A DNA stretch of 64,000 bases from Flavobacterium sp. J372. GTDB lineage: Bacteria > Bacteroidota > Bacteroidia > Flavobacteriales > Flavobacteriaceae. The position numbers were made by a program, and so were the translations under genes. Location of the stretch: the NCBI RefSeq assembly GCF_024699965.1, contig NZ_JAJOMZ010000004.1, positions 990,001 to 1,054,000 on the forward strand, in the 5' to 3' direction. Below the pieces are notes generated by a model that saw only the letters and a list, made by a program, of their open reading frames with translations, did no database searches and was not told where the DNA came from. Shown piece by piece: positions 9,698 to 17,351 of this stretch (position 1 is the first letter of the stretch; the number at the start of each line of letters is the position of its first letter).

Positions 9698-9730
9698 CAA
9701 ATTTATCAAAAATTACACTTCAACCACAAA
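9698..9730 (-). promoter_or_regulatory. Promoter of the LuxR-type response regulator
   Basis: Minus strand: -33 TTTG (9727-9730) and -7 TAAATTTG (9698-9705) with a 21-bp spacer, 23 bases before the ATG at 9675. Confidence 0.55.
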
Positions 9731-9780
9731 TATCACAATCCAAAATTTTTTATATTGCAAAAACCTTAAAGTCACTTTTA

Positions 9781-10536
9781 GTGCAATATTCCTACCTAAT
9801 AATTGATGATGATGCGGAATATCCGGCACAAGTTCTCAGTTTGTTTGAGTCTTTTCCGGAATTTTTTTGCGTTGGCATTGCTACGGGTCATGAAGATGCA
9901 ATAAATAAAATTTTAGACTTACAGCCAGATATTATAATCCTTGAGCCTCGGGGCAACCAAAGCAAAGACAGCCTGTCATTTTCTGTTATAACAGATTTAC
10001 ATCAATATATCGATAATTTACCGCACTTTATTATACATACAAATTCAACCAAGCTTGCGTATGATGCTATTAAAGCTGGTGCGGCGGACTATATACTTAA
10101 ACCATTAGATTCAATAGAGTTGAGAAAAAGCCTGCTTAAGTTTAAAAAAGGTTTCACAAAATCTAAAACTGTAAGCATTTTAGATGATAATGGCAGTAAT
10201 GAAACCATCTGCATAAAGTCATATAGTGATTATCAATTTGTACCGCTTAATGATATAATTTATCTTAAAGCAGATAATAATACAACCGATTTTTATTTGC
10301 ACAACGGCAGAAAACTTACTGCTTATAAAACGTTAAAGCATTATGAGGCGAGTTTGCCCATGAATTTTTCAAGAATACATAATAGTTACATTGTAAATAT
10401 TAATTTTATATCCCGAATTAATCTCGGTAAATCACTGTGTTATTTAAATAATAGTGATATTTCAATATCGTTTTCAAAAACATTTAAAGACAATATTGAA
10501 GCTATAATCAGAAGGATAGCACCAGGCAATATTTAA
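9781..10536 (+). CDS. LytTR-family regulator with a receiver lacking the phospho-acceptor Asp
   Basis: A 251-residue protein starting at GTG; the start fits because the receiver fold begins at once (QYSYLIIDDDAEYP). The receiver domain (1-120) keeps the acidic cluster D9-D11 and the LKP lysine segment (ADYILKPLD), but the phospho-acceptor position is E55 (IIILEPRGN) where active receivers have Asp. The LytTR DNA-binding domain occupies about 150-250 (YLKADNNTTDFYL...RIHNSYIVNINFI). It would bind DNA without classical phosphorylation, either constitutively or through another input. It sits in a signalling cluster with a NarL-type regulator, a tiny lipoprotein and a TPR kinase. Confidence 0.88.
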   Translation: MQYSYLIIDDDAEYPAQVLSLFESFPEFFCVGIATGHEDAINKILDLQPDIIILEPRGNQSKDSLSFSVITDLHQYIDNLPHFIIHTNSTKLAYDAIKAGAADYILKPLDSIELRKSLLKFKKGFTKSKTVSILDDNGSNETICIKSYSDYQFVPLNDIIYLKADNNTTDFYLHNGRKLTAYKTLKHYEASLPMNFSRIHNSYIVNINFISRINLGKSLCYLNNSDISISFSKTFKDNIEAIIRRIAPGNI

Positions 10537-10634
10537 AATATGCATTTTACCCTTTAAATGCTATGAGTTACTCGCGTATTAACCCATCTTACTAAAATCT
10601 GTTAAAAATCCTCGCTCAGGTTTATTTTCTAACA

Positions 10635-10642
10635 TAGATTTG
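10635..10642 (+). promoter_or_regulatory. Promoter -7 box for the small lipoprotein gene
   Basis: TAGATTTG matches TAnnTTTG and is followed by GCC, as is common at Bacteroidota start sites. It leaves an ~80-base leader before the ATG at 10724. Confidence 0.5.
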
Positions 10643-10723
10643 CCTCAGAATCAAACACCAAAAATGTTTGTTTTTAGACCAAAATTTATTGAAGAAATAA
10701 CATCTATTTTAAAAATTACACCC

Positions 10724-10888
10724 ATGAAAAAAGCATTCCTTACTCTTGGACTTATCGCTGTGCTTAGCACTACTTTCGTTTCTTGTTCAGCTGATGACAG
10801 CGCAATGACAGAAACATCTGCAGATACTCTTACAGAAAACTTTGATAACGGAAACAAAGACCTTCCTAAGCCACCACAGAAACCATAA
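10724..10888 (+). CDS. Small lipoprotein, 54 residues, unknown function
   Basis: I do not recognise a family. The start is taken at ATG 10724, which begins a textbook signal peptide (MKKAFLTLGLIAVLS) ending in the lipobox-like TFVSC with Cys21; an upstream in-frame TTG at 10640 coincides with the promoter and is rejected. The mature part would be only ~34 residues: acidic (DDSAM...DNGNKD) and ending in a Pro/Lys tail, LPKPPQKP. The gene lies between the LytTR regulator and a TPR sensor kinase whose own signal peptide also ends in TFVSC. A strong hairpin follows. It could be a small envelope factor or a ligand of the kinase; that is conjecture. Confidence 0.6.
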   Translation: MKKAFLTLGLIAVLSTTFVSCSADDSAMTETSADTLTENFDNGNKDLPKPPQKP

Positions 10889-10915
10889 TTAAGGTTTTTA
10901 CATAAAATATATTAT

Positions 10916-10952
10916 TTTTGAGGCGATAAGTTAAGTACTTATCGCCTCAAAA
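10916..10952 (+). terminator. Long perfect hairpin between small lipoprotein gene and sensor kinase
   Basis: A 16-bp perfect inverted repeat TTTTGAGGCGATAAGT / ACTTATCGCCTCAAAA with a 5-base loop, ending in AAAAATTTT. It has the form of a bidirectional terminator. The hairpin ends only 3 bases before the TTG start of the kinase gene, so it could also act as an attenuator or mask the ribosome-binding region. Confidence 0.7.
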
Positions 10953-10955
10953 ATT

Positions 10956-12998
10956 TTGAATATATCTGTAAAGGCATTTGTTTTATTCTGCTTTATCATA
11001 ACCTTTGTCTCGTGTGAAAATAAAGTAGGTCAGGATTCAGGTTTAGGCAACCGGATTAACGAGCTTATTGACCGAAGCCAAAATGATTCATTAAACATTG
11101 GGGTAAGGCAAAAAATTCTTGATTCAGCTTATTCAGAGCTTGAAGACTATAAAAATGATACAGTAACGCGATACCTTTACAGAAGACTGTCTGCAGCGTA
11201 CTATAATTTAGATTTGTACGGAAAAGCAGTTACATCAGCCAGGACTACATTAAACAGGGGTATTGAAGCTAAAGACAGCCTTAGTATGGCCCGGGCGTAT
11301 TATTACCTGGCAGATGCTCATTACGGTAAAGGCCAGTTAGATAGTGCATTCACATATTATAGCCAGGCACAAAAATTATATACCGAGATTAACGATCTTG
11401 GCACTTTAGGCGAAGTCCTTTTATATAAAGCTTACATTTATTATGATCTAGGTGAATATGCCTTGTGTGAAACTGCTGCGGCAAGGGCATTGCCATTACT
11501 TCAGAATGAAAATAAAATTGTACACGTTTATAACTGTTATAATTTAATTGCTACATCTCTGGATGGTTTAAATGATAATCAGGAAGCTTTAAAATACTAT
11601 GAGTTGGCACTAAGGCAGCTTGACGGTTTTAGAGCCGAAGGATATACAGACAATGACATTAATTTATATAAAGCCTCGTGTTACAATAATATGGGGGGTG
11701 TTTATGTCAAGATAAAGGCAAACTGGAGAGCTATCCAGCTTTATAACGAAGCGCTTACAACAAATAATTTAAAAGAAGAGGTGCCGGCATTATACGCTAA
11801 ATTATTAAATAATTTAGCATATGCTAAGCTTAAAAACGGGGATGATTCGGATCTTCCTCAATTATTTTTCCGGTCTTTAAATCTAAGAAAAGAACTTAAT
11901 AATAAGTCTGGTATTGTAGCAAGTAATATTTATTTGGGAGAATATTACATAGCGAAACGTGATACTGTAAAAGCTGTGAATTATCTGAAAGCTGCTTTTG
12001 CCGGAGCAACTGAAATTGAAAGTAATTCTGAAATACTTAGTTCGCTTGAATTGCTTTCTGCTATTGATCCAAAAAATGCAAACGACTATAACTCAAAAAG
12101 ATTCGATATTCTTAAAAAACTCCAGATAAAGGCAGAACAAAACAAGGATAAATTTGCCAGGATTGAGTATGAAACCGATAAGCTTGAAATTGAGAAAGAA
12201 GAGCTTGCAAAAACTAACAATCTTATAATAGTAGTTTCTGCTGTGGCTTTATTGCTTATAGGAGCGATTTTTATGATATACTATTTAAATGCACGAAACA
12301 AAAAGCTTTTGTTAATACAGCAGCAACAGAAAGCGAATGAGGAGATTTACCAGCTGATGTTTGACCAGCAGCATAAAATTGATGAAGCACGCTCTGAAGA
12401 AAAAAACAGGATTGCAATGGAGCTGCATGACGGTATCCTGAATAATATATATGCGGTGCGTTTAAACCTTGAATTCATCAACAAAAAAACTGATGAGGAG
12501 TCTGTAACCAGGCGCAAAGAATTTATAAGGGAACTTCAAAATGTTGAGTCGGAAATACGCGGGGTCTCGCATGACCTTAGCCGCAATTCTGTTTTCCATG
12601 CTGAAAGAACTTTTAAAACGCTTCTTGAATTTATGATTAATTCCCAGAAGAACGCTGATGAAACTATATTTGAGACAAACATTGATGATTCCATAAACTG
12701 GGATAATTATAATAATGTTGTTAAGGCAAATATTTACCGGATTATTCAGGAAGCGATACAAAATATAAACAAGTACAGTAAAGCCAAACACGCAGCAATA
12801 ACTGTATCTGAAGCTAATGGAAATATAGAGGTGGTAATTAAAGATGACGGTATAGGTTTCGATCCCGATAAGATTAAGGGAGGGGGTATAGGTTTGCGTA
12901 ACCTGCGTAAAAGGGCAGCGGCACTTAATGGTTCAATCAATATTACTTCTCAGCCGGGTAATGGTGCTTCAGTAAAAGTTATCTTTCCGGCTGCATAA
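10956..12998 (+). CDS. TPR-containing sensor histidine kinase (NarX/HisKA_3 type)
   Basis: A 680-residue protein. The start is TTG; the frame upstream is closed by a stop at 10932, and starting here gives a signal sequence ending in a lipobox-like TFVSC. Several TPR repeats fill residues ~60-400 on the outer side of the membrane. A transmembrane helix at about 423-444 follows, then a coiled linker, and a HisKA_3 dimerisation domain with H491 (IAMELHDGILNN). The HATPase domain (DDGIGFDP, GGGIGLRNLRKRA) closes the protein. It should phosphorylate a NarL-type regulator, probably the one at 9004-9675. The ligand is unknown. Confidence 0.9.
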   Translation: MNISVKAFVLFCFIITFVSCENKVGQDSGLGNRINELIDRSQNDSLNIGVRQKILDSAYSELEDYKNDTVTRYLYRRLSAAYYNLDLYGKAVTSARTTLNRGIEAKDSLSMARAYYYLADAHYGKGQLDSAFTYYSQAQKLYTEINDLGTLGEVLLYKAYIYYDLGEYALCETAAARALPLLQNENKIVHVYNCYNLIATSLDGLNDNQEALKYYELALRQLDGFRAEGYTDNDINLYKASCYNNMGGVYVKIKANWRAIQLYNEALTTNNLKEEVPALYAKLLNNLAYAKLKNGDDSDLPQLFFRSLNLRKELNNKSGIVASNIYLGEYYIAKRDTVKAVNYLKAAFAGATEIESNSEILSSLELLSAIDPKNANDYNSKRFDILKKLQIKAEQNKDKFARIEYETDKLEIEKEELAKTNNLIIVVSAVALLLIGAIFMIYYLNARNKKLLLIQQQQKANEEIYQLMFDQQHKIDEARSEEKNRIAMELHDGILNNIYAVRLNLEFINKKTDEESVTRRKEFIRELQNVESEIRGVSHDLSRNSVFHAERTFKTLLEFMINSQKNADETIFETNIDDSINWDNYNNVVKANIYRIIQEAIQNINKYSKAKHAAITVSEANGNIEVVIKDDGIGFDPDKIKGGGIGLRNLRKRAAALNGSINITSQPGNGASVKVIFPAA

Positions 12999-13034
12999 CA
13001 TCTGCATAATACATATTTCTCAGTTTTTTGTTTT

Positions 13035-13042
13035 TATATTTG
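13035..13042 (+). promoter_or_regulatory. Promoter -7 box of the amino-acid dehydrogenase gene
   Basis: TATATTTG followed by TGCAG, 25 bases before the ATG at 13068. No clear -33 box. Confidence 0.5.
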
Positions 13043-13067
13043 TGCAGATTTCAACAAACACAACATA

Positions 13068-14294
13068 ATGAAAGAATTATTAAAGAAATTCGAAAACAAA
13101 CAACCTGAAATAGTATTCAATTGGAAAGACAGCGAAACAGAAGCTGAAGGCTGGACAGTAATAAATTCCCTTCGGGGAGGTGCAGCAGGCGGTGGTACCC
13201 GTATGCGCAAGGGGCTTGACATGAATGAAGTGCTATCGCTAGCCAAAACAATGGAAGTGAAATTTTCAGTTTCAGGGCCAGCTATCGGCGGTGCTAAATC
13301 AGGTATAAACTTTGACCCAAACGATCCCCGCAAAAGCGGTGTGCTGCAGCGTTGGTATAAAGCGGTTTCTCCTTTACTTAAAAGCTATTATGGAACAGGT
13401 GGCGACCTGAATGTTGATGAGATACATGAAGTAATCCCGATGACCGAAGAATGTGGTGTATGGCACCCGCAGGAAGGCGTGTTTACAGGCCATTTTAAGC
13501 CGAGTGAAGCTGACAAGATAAACCGTATTGGGCAGCTGCGCCAAGGGGTTGTAAAAGTTATTGAAAACCCTTCATTCTCACCTGATGTTCTAAGGAAATA
13601 TACAGTTGCCGACATGATAACGGGTTATGGCGTTGCTGAAGCTGTAAGGCATTTTTACGATATTTACGGCGGTTCTGTTAAAGGTAAAAAAGCGATAGTG
13701 CAGGGCTTTGGTAATGTGGGCTCTGCAGCAGCATTTTATCTCGCCAAAATGGGAGCGAAGGTGGTCGGTATAATTGACCGTGAGGGTGGAGTGATTAACG
13801 AAAACGGTTTTAGTTTTGAAGAGATACGTCAATTTTTCCTGAATAAAGACGGCAACAAGCTTGTAGCTGATAATATGCTCCCTTTTGATAAGATAAATAC
13901 TGAAATCTGGAATATAGGCGCTGAAATTTTTGCACCGTGTGCAGCTTCAAGACTTGTGACCAAGGATCAGGTAGACAGCATGGTGTCAGCCGGCCTTGAA
14001 GTAATCTCATGTGGCGCTAATGTGCCGTTTGCAGACAAGGAAATTTTCTTTGGCCCGATAATGGAAGCTACTGACAGCCAGGTAAGCCTTATCCCGGACT
14101 TTATCTCTAACTGCGGTATGGCCAGGGTTTTTGCTTACTTTATGGAAAAGAAAGTTCAAATGACAGATGAGGCTATATTCAATGACACATCTGAAATTAT
14201 TAAAACAGCAATTGTAAATGTACATGCAAAGCATCCTGATAAAAAGGGAATAAGCCATGCAGCTTTTGAAATTGCACTTAAGCAATTGGTATAA
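13068..14294 (+). CDS. Glu/Leu/Phe/Val dehydrogenase family enzyme
   Basis: A 408-residue NAD(P)-dependent amino-acid dehydrogenase. The N-terminal dimerisation/catalytic domain contains GGAAGGGTRMRKG and the catalytic-lysine segment GPAIGGAKSGIN. The Rossmann domain begins near residue 195 and has the dinucleotide-binding motif VQGFGNVGSAAA. The family oxidatively deaminates an L-amino acid to its 2-oxo acid. The length and the ISCGANVPF segment fit the Leu/Val-Glu class, but I cannot decide the substrate by eye. It has its own promoter and a terminator just before folC. Confidence 0.88.
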   Translation: MKELLKKFENKQPEIVFNWKDSETEAEGWTVINSLRGGAAGGGTRMRKGLDMNEVLSLAKTMEVKFSVSGPAIGGAKSGINFDPNDPRKSGVLQRWYKAVSPLLKSYYGTGGDLNVDEIHEVIPMTEECGVWHPQEGVFTGHFKPSEADKINRIGQLRQGVVKVIENPSFSPDVLRKYTVADMITGYGVAEAVRHFYDIYGGSVKGKKAIVQGFGNVGSAAAFYLAKMGAKVVGIIDREGGVINENGFSFEEIRQFFLNKDGNKLVADNMLPFDKINTEIWNIGAEIFAPCAASRLVTKDQVDSMVSAGLEVISCGANVPFADKEIFFGPIMEATDSQVSLIPDFISNCGMARVFAYFMEKKVQMTDEAIFNDTSEIIKTAIVNVHAKHPDKKGISHAAFEIALKQLV

Positions 14295-14314
14295 TTAGAA
14301 TATTCAATAATTTT

Positions 14315-14341
14315 AATGGCAGATTTATCTGCCATTTTTAT
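14315..14341 (+). terminator. Terminator after the amino-acid dehydrogenase gene
   Basis: Stem AATGGCAGA / TCTGCCATT with loop TTTA and a T-rich tail, ending 2 bases before the folC ATG. Confidence 0.75.
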
Positions 14342-14343
14342 TT

Positions 14344-15558
14344 ATGACCTATAAAGAAACACTTGACTGGATGTTCAGCCGCCTGCCAATGTACCAGCAG
14401 CAGGGAGCATCAGCCTATCGTAAAGACCTAACTAACATTAAGCTTTTGGCTGCACATCTCGGCAATCCTGAAAAACAGCTGAAATGCATACACATAGCAG
14501 GAACTAACGGTAAAGGGTCAACATCAAATATGCTGGCTTCAATTTTGCAGCAAGCAGGCTATAAAACCGGGCTATACACATCACCCCATCTTAAAGATTA
14601 TCGTGAGCGTGTTCGTATTAATGGCGAAATGATTTCTGAAGATTATGTCACTGCATTTATTTCGCGGAATAAAGTTTTTTTTGAAGCGAATAATTTAAGT
14701 TTTTTTGAAATGACAGTTGGGCTGGCATTTCAATACTTTGCTGATGAAAATATTGACATTGCGATCATTGAAACAGGTATGGGGGGCAGGCTTGATGCTA
14801 CAAATATTCTTACCCCGGTATTATCTGTAATTACAAACATAGGGTTTGACCATACTCAGTTTTTAGGGGACACACTGGAAAAAATTGCTGGGGAAAAAGC
14901 GGGAATAATCAAGCCCGGAGTACCGGTTGTAATAGGTGAATATGATGAAGAGACGGCAGCAGTCTTCAGGCAAAAGGCGGCTGAAACAAATTCATCGATA
15001 TATTTTGCTTCTGACTGTGATTTTCCTGAATATGACAGTGACCTTAAAGGCGTTTACCAAAAGCACAACAAGCGTACGGTTTTAAAGGCTGTTGAGGTTT
15101 TGAAAGAAAGCTTAATTATAAACGAAGATGATATTATAAACGGCTTACTCAATGTTTCTGATAATACAGGATTTGCCGGGCGATGGCAAAAAATAAACGA
15201 CAAACCTTTAGCTATTGCAGACACAGCGCATAACAGTCATGGGCTTATAGAAGTAGTGAGGCAAATTGAATTACAGCAATATAATAAGCTGCATATTGTT
15301 TTAGGTGTCGTAAATGATAAAGACCTTACGGATATCTTACCGCTTTTCCCTAAAAAGGCTCAATATTATTTTTGCAGGCCTGATGTTCCCCGCGGACTCG
15401 ATGCTGAGATTTTAGCAGATAAAGCAAAAGCTTTCCACTTGCACGGCAATATATATGATTCAGTTACTGCGGCTTACCAAAAGGCAAGGAGCATAGCATC
15501 ACCGGATGACTTTATTTATGTAGGCGGGAGTACTTTTGTAGTGGCAGAAATTTTATGA
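14344..15558 (+). CDS. folC: Folylpolyglutamate/dihydrofolate synthase
   Basis: A 404-residue Mur-ligase-family enzyme that adds Glu to dihydropteroate and to folates. The ATP-binding loop is IAGTNGKGSTSNMLA; the folate/Mg region has TSPHLKDYRERVRING; the central signature IIETGMGGRLDATN and the C-terminal ADTAHNSHG segment are all typical. The length is slightly below E. coli FolC, normal for Bacteroidota. The start codon sits directly behind a terminator hairpin, so either read-through or a promoter inside the upstream gene must serve it. tRNA-Val follows 58 bases downstream. Confidence 0.94.
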   Translation: MTYKETLDWMFSRLPMYQQQGASAYRKDLTNIKLLAAHLGNPEKQLKCIHIAGTNGKGSTSNMLASILQQAGYKTGLYTSPHLKDYRERVRINGEMISEDYVTAFISRNKVFFEANNLSFFEMTVGLAFQYFADENIDIAIIETGMGGRLDATNILTPVLSVITNIGFDHTQFLGDTLEKIAGEKAGIIKPGVPVVIGEYDEETAAVFRQKAAETNSSIYFASDCDFPEYDSDLKGVYQKHNKRTVLKAVEVLKESLIINEDDIINGLLNVSDNTGFAGRWQKINDKPLAIADTAHNSHGLIEVVRQIELQQYNKLHIVLGVVNDKDLTDILPLFPKKAQYYFCRPDVPRGLDAEILADKAKAFHLHGNIYDSVTAAYQKARSIASPDDFIYVGGSTFVVAEIL

Positions 15559-15573
15559 TTTTTTAAATATTTA

Positions 15574-15604
15574 TTTGCAGGAACCAAAAAGTAACTTATA
15601 TTTG
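15574..15604 (+). promoter_or_regulatory. Promoter of tRNA-Val
   Basis: TTTG (15574-15577) and TATATTTG (15597-15604) with a 19-bp spacer, 12 bases upstream of the mature tRNA. This is the best full match to the Bacteroidota promoter in the window. Confidence 0.75.
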
Positions 15605-15616
15605 CACTCGCATTAC

Positions 15617-15694
15617 GGGCGATTAGCTCAGCTGGTTCAGAGCACCTCGTTTACACCGAGGGGGTCGGGGGTTCGAACCCCTCATCGCCCACCA
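15617..15694 (+). tRNA. tRNA-Val (anticodon TAC)
   Basis: A complete cloverleaf of 78 bases with encoded CCA. The acceptor stem is GGGCGAT/ATCGCCC, the D arm GCTC/GAGC, and the anticodon stem CCTCG/CGAGG with loop TTTACAC (anticodon TAC, reading Val codons). The T arm has loop TTCGAAC. The discriminator base is A and CCA occupies 15692-15694. Confidence 0.96.
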
Positions 15695-15696
15695 CT

Positions 15697-15727
15697 AAAA
15701 CTCTTCAGGAAACTGAAGAGTTTTTTG
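15697..15727 (+). terminator. Terminator of tRNA-Val
   Basis: AAAACTCTTCAG, loop GAAA, CTGAAGAGTTTT then more T, starting 3 bases after the CCA end. Confidence 0.85.
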
Positions 15728-15862
15728 TTTTATATCAGGTTTATAATTTTTTACTCTTCCTTAAATTCACTACGCCACTTTTTACTTTAATATTCTTTGC
15801 TTATCCAAAAAGCGTTGGTGCAGAATAAGTTAAATGGTTAACAATTCTTTAACTAATTAAAA

Positions 15863-15895
15863 TGTGTAATGTTACACAAAATGTTTGTATCTTTG
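15863..15895 (+). promoter_or_regulatory. Orphan promoter with CRP/FNR-like palindrome
   Basis: A strong -7 box TATCTTTG (15888-15895, followed by CACC) points to the plus strand. In the -33 zone lies the perfect palindrome TGTGTAATGTTACACA (15863-15878), with the TGTGT-N6-ACACA layout of CRP/FNR-family sites. No open frame follows before the convergent murF end at 15998, so the transcript would be a short RNA or antisense to murF. Confidence 0.5.
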
Positions 15896-15997
15896 CACCG
15901 TGTATTCAATATAACTTCATAGAAATAAATATAATCCCAGCGTCAGAGCGGATTTTAAATTAATTGAAGTTTTATCATATTTCCAAGTCTTCCTCAA

Positions 15998-17284
15998 TTA
16001 CTCCAAAATTTCCAAAACCCGCTCAAGCGCCATTCCGCGGGAGCCTTTAATTAGCAATGTACCATTAAGTGGTAATTTGCCTGCGCCGCTATCTTTAAAA
16101 TCTTCAAATGTTTTGTAAAAGCTGAGGTTTGAAATTTCAGCATTGCTATTGAAAAAATCAGGACCAATAAAATGAAAATCGATTTCAGGCAGCGCTGCGG
16201 CTATACTCACAATATTTGCATGTTCCTTATGGCTTTCCTGCCCAAGTTCAAACATATCGCCTAAAACAGCTGTACGGGGATTATTGCTTAGGCCTTTCAA
16301 ATTTTCAATAGCTGCTGCCATACTGCTGGGGTTGGCATTGTAGGCATCCAGAATTATTTGCCTGCCGGCGCTTTCAATTATTTGTGAGCGATTGTTTGCA
16401 GGTATATAGGCTTCAATCGCCACCTTAATTTTTTCAGGGCTTATTTTAAAATAGTAACCCATTGAAATGGCGGCGCTAATATTCCCGGCATTATACAGGC
16501 CTATGAGGTTTGATGTGACAGTTATACCCATAAAACTGATTTCAACCATGGGGTTAGCCAGAGCCTTTTCTATGTGAAGGTCACAATTATAATTTTTTGC
16601 TGAAAATGTAAAGCGGGGGAGATTTTTGGTCTTCTCATTTTGTATATCGTCATCAAGATTTACAAACGCCATATGCGTGTTTGCAGACAGGTAATCATAT
16701 AGTTCGCTTTTGCCTTTTATTACACCCTCCGTACCGCCAAAGCCTTCAAGGTGAGCCTTGCCGAAGTTGGTTATGTAACCAAAGTTGGGTTCTGCTATTT
16801 CACATAATTCTGCAATTTCCTTTTGATGGTTAGCGCCCATTTCTACAATCCCGATTTCGGTGTCCTTTGTAAATGAAAGCAAGGTGAGAGGTACGCCGAT
16901 ATGGTTGTTTAAGTTGCCTAGAGTCGCCGTAGTGTTGTACCGGGTTGAAAGTACGGCATTAATAAGCTCTTTTGTGGTGGTTTTGCCATTACTGCCGGTT
17001 AGTGCTATCACAGGCAGGCCAAGCTGCCTTCTGTGGTGCCTGGCAAGCTCCTGCAGTGCTCTGAGACTGTCCTGCACAAGTATTGTCCGTTCATTGACAT
17101 AGTGCTCTTTTTCATCAATTATTGCATAAGAAGCGCCTTTCTGTATTGCTTCTGCGGCAAACGTATTGGCGTTGAACTTATCGCCTTTAAGCGCAACAAA
17201 CAGCGAGCCCGGCTTTATATTTCGTGTGTCGGTTGATATTCCGGTTGTGGTAATGAACAGTTTGTAAATCTCTTCGATATTCAT
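15998..17284 (-). CDS. murF: UDP-N-acetylmuramoyl-tripeptide--D-alanyl-D-alanine ligase
   Basis: A 428-residue Mur ligase that adds D-Ala-D-Ala to UDP-MurNAc-tripeptide, the last cytoplasmic step of the peptidoglycan stem peptide. The N-terminal substrate domain has STDTRNIKPGSLFVAL, the ATP-binding loop is LTGSNGKTTTKEL, and the C-terminal domain begins with ILDAYNANPSSM. The gene is downstream of gldJ in the same direction, separated by a terminator-like hairpin at 17301-17323, so it may be partly co-transcribed with it. Confidence 0.94.
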   Translation of the reverse strand: MNIEEIYKLFITTTGISTDTRNIKPGSLFVALKGDKFNANTFAAEAIQKGASYAIIDEKEHYVNERTILVQDSLRALQELARHHRRQLGLPVIALTGSNGKTTTKELINAVLSTRYNTTATLGNLNNHIGVPLTLLSFTKDTEIGIVEMGANHQKEIAELCEIAEPNFGYITNFGKAHLEGFGGTEGVIKGKSELYDYLSANTHMAFVNLDDDIQNEKTKNLPRFTFSAKNYNCDLHIEKALANPMVEISFMGITVTSNLIGLYNAGNISAAISMGYYFKISPEKIKVAIEAYIPANNRSQIIESAGRQIILDAYNANPSSMAAAIENLKGLSNNPRTAVLGDMFELGQESHKEHANIVSIAAALPEIDFHFIGPDFFNSNAEISNLSFYKTFEDFKDSGAGKLPLNGTLLIKGSRGMALERVLEILE

Positions 17285-17300
17285 GTGGCTGTAAAATAAT

Positions 17301-17323
17301 AAAAGCCCTAAGATAGGGCTTTT
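17301..17323 (-). terminator. Hairpin between gldJ and murF
   Basis: Perfect stem AAAAGCCCTA / TAGGGCTTTT with an AGA loop. Read on the minus strand it is followed by TTATTTTAC, a moderate terminator tail. Confidence 0.65.
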
Positions 17324-17351
17324 ATAGTGAAATTTATTTTGTGTGTCCCGA

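Noticed and set aside
10640..10723. Upstream TTG start for the small lipoprotein
   Set aside because: The TTG lies inside the -7 promoter box and would place 28 non-hydrophobic residues before a perfect lipoprotein signal.
15575..15790. 71-codon frame covering the tRNA
   Set aside because: It runs through tRNA-Val and its terminator; the tRNA explains the conservation.
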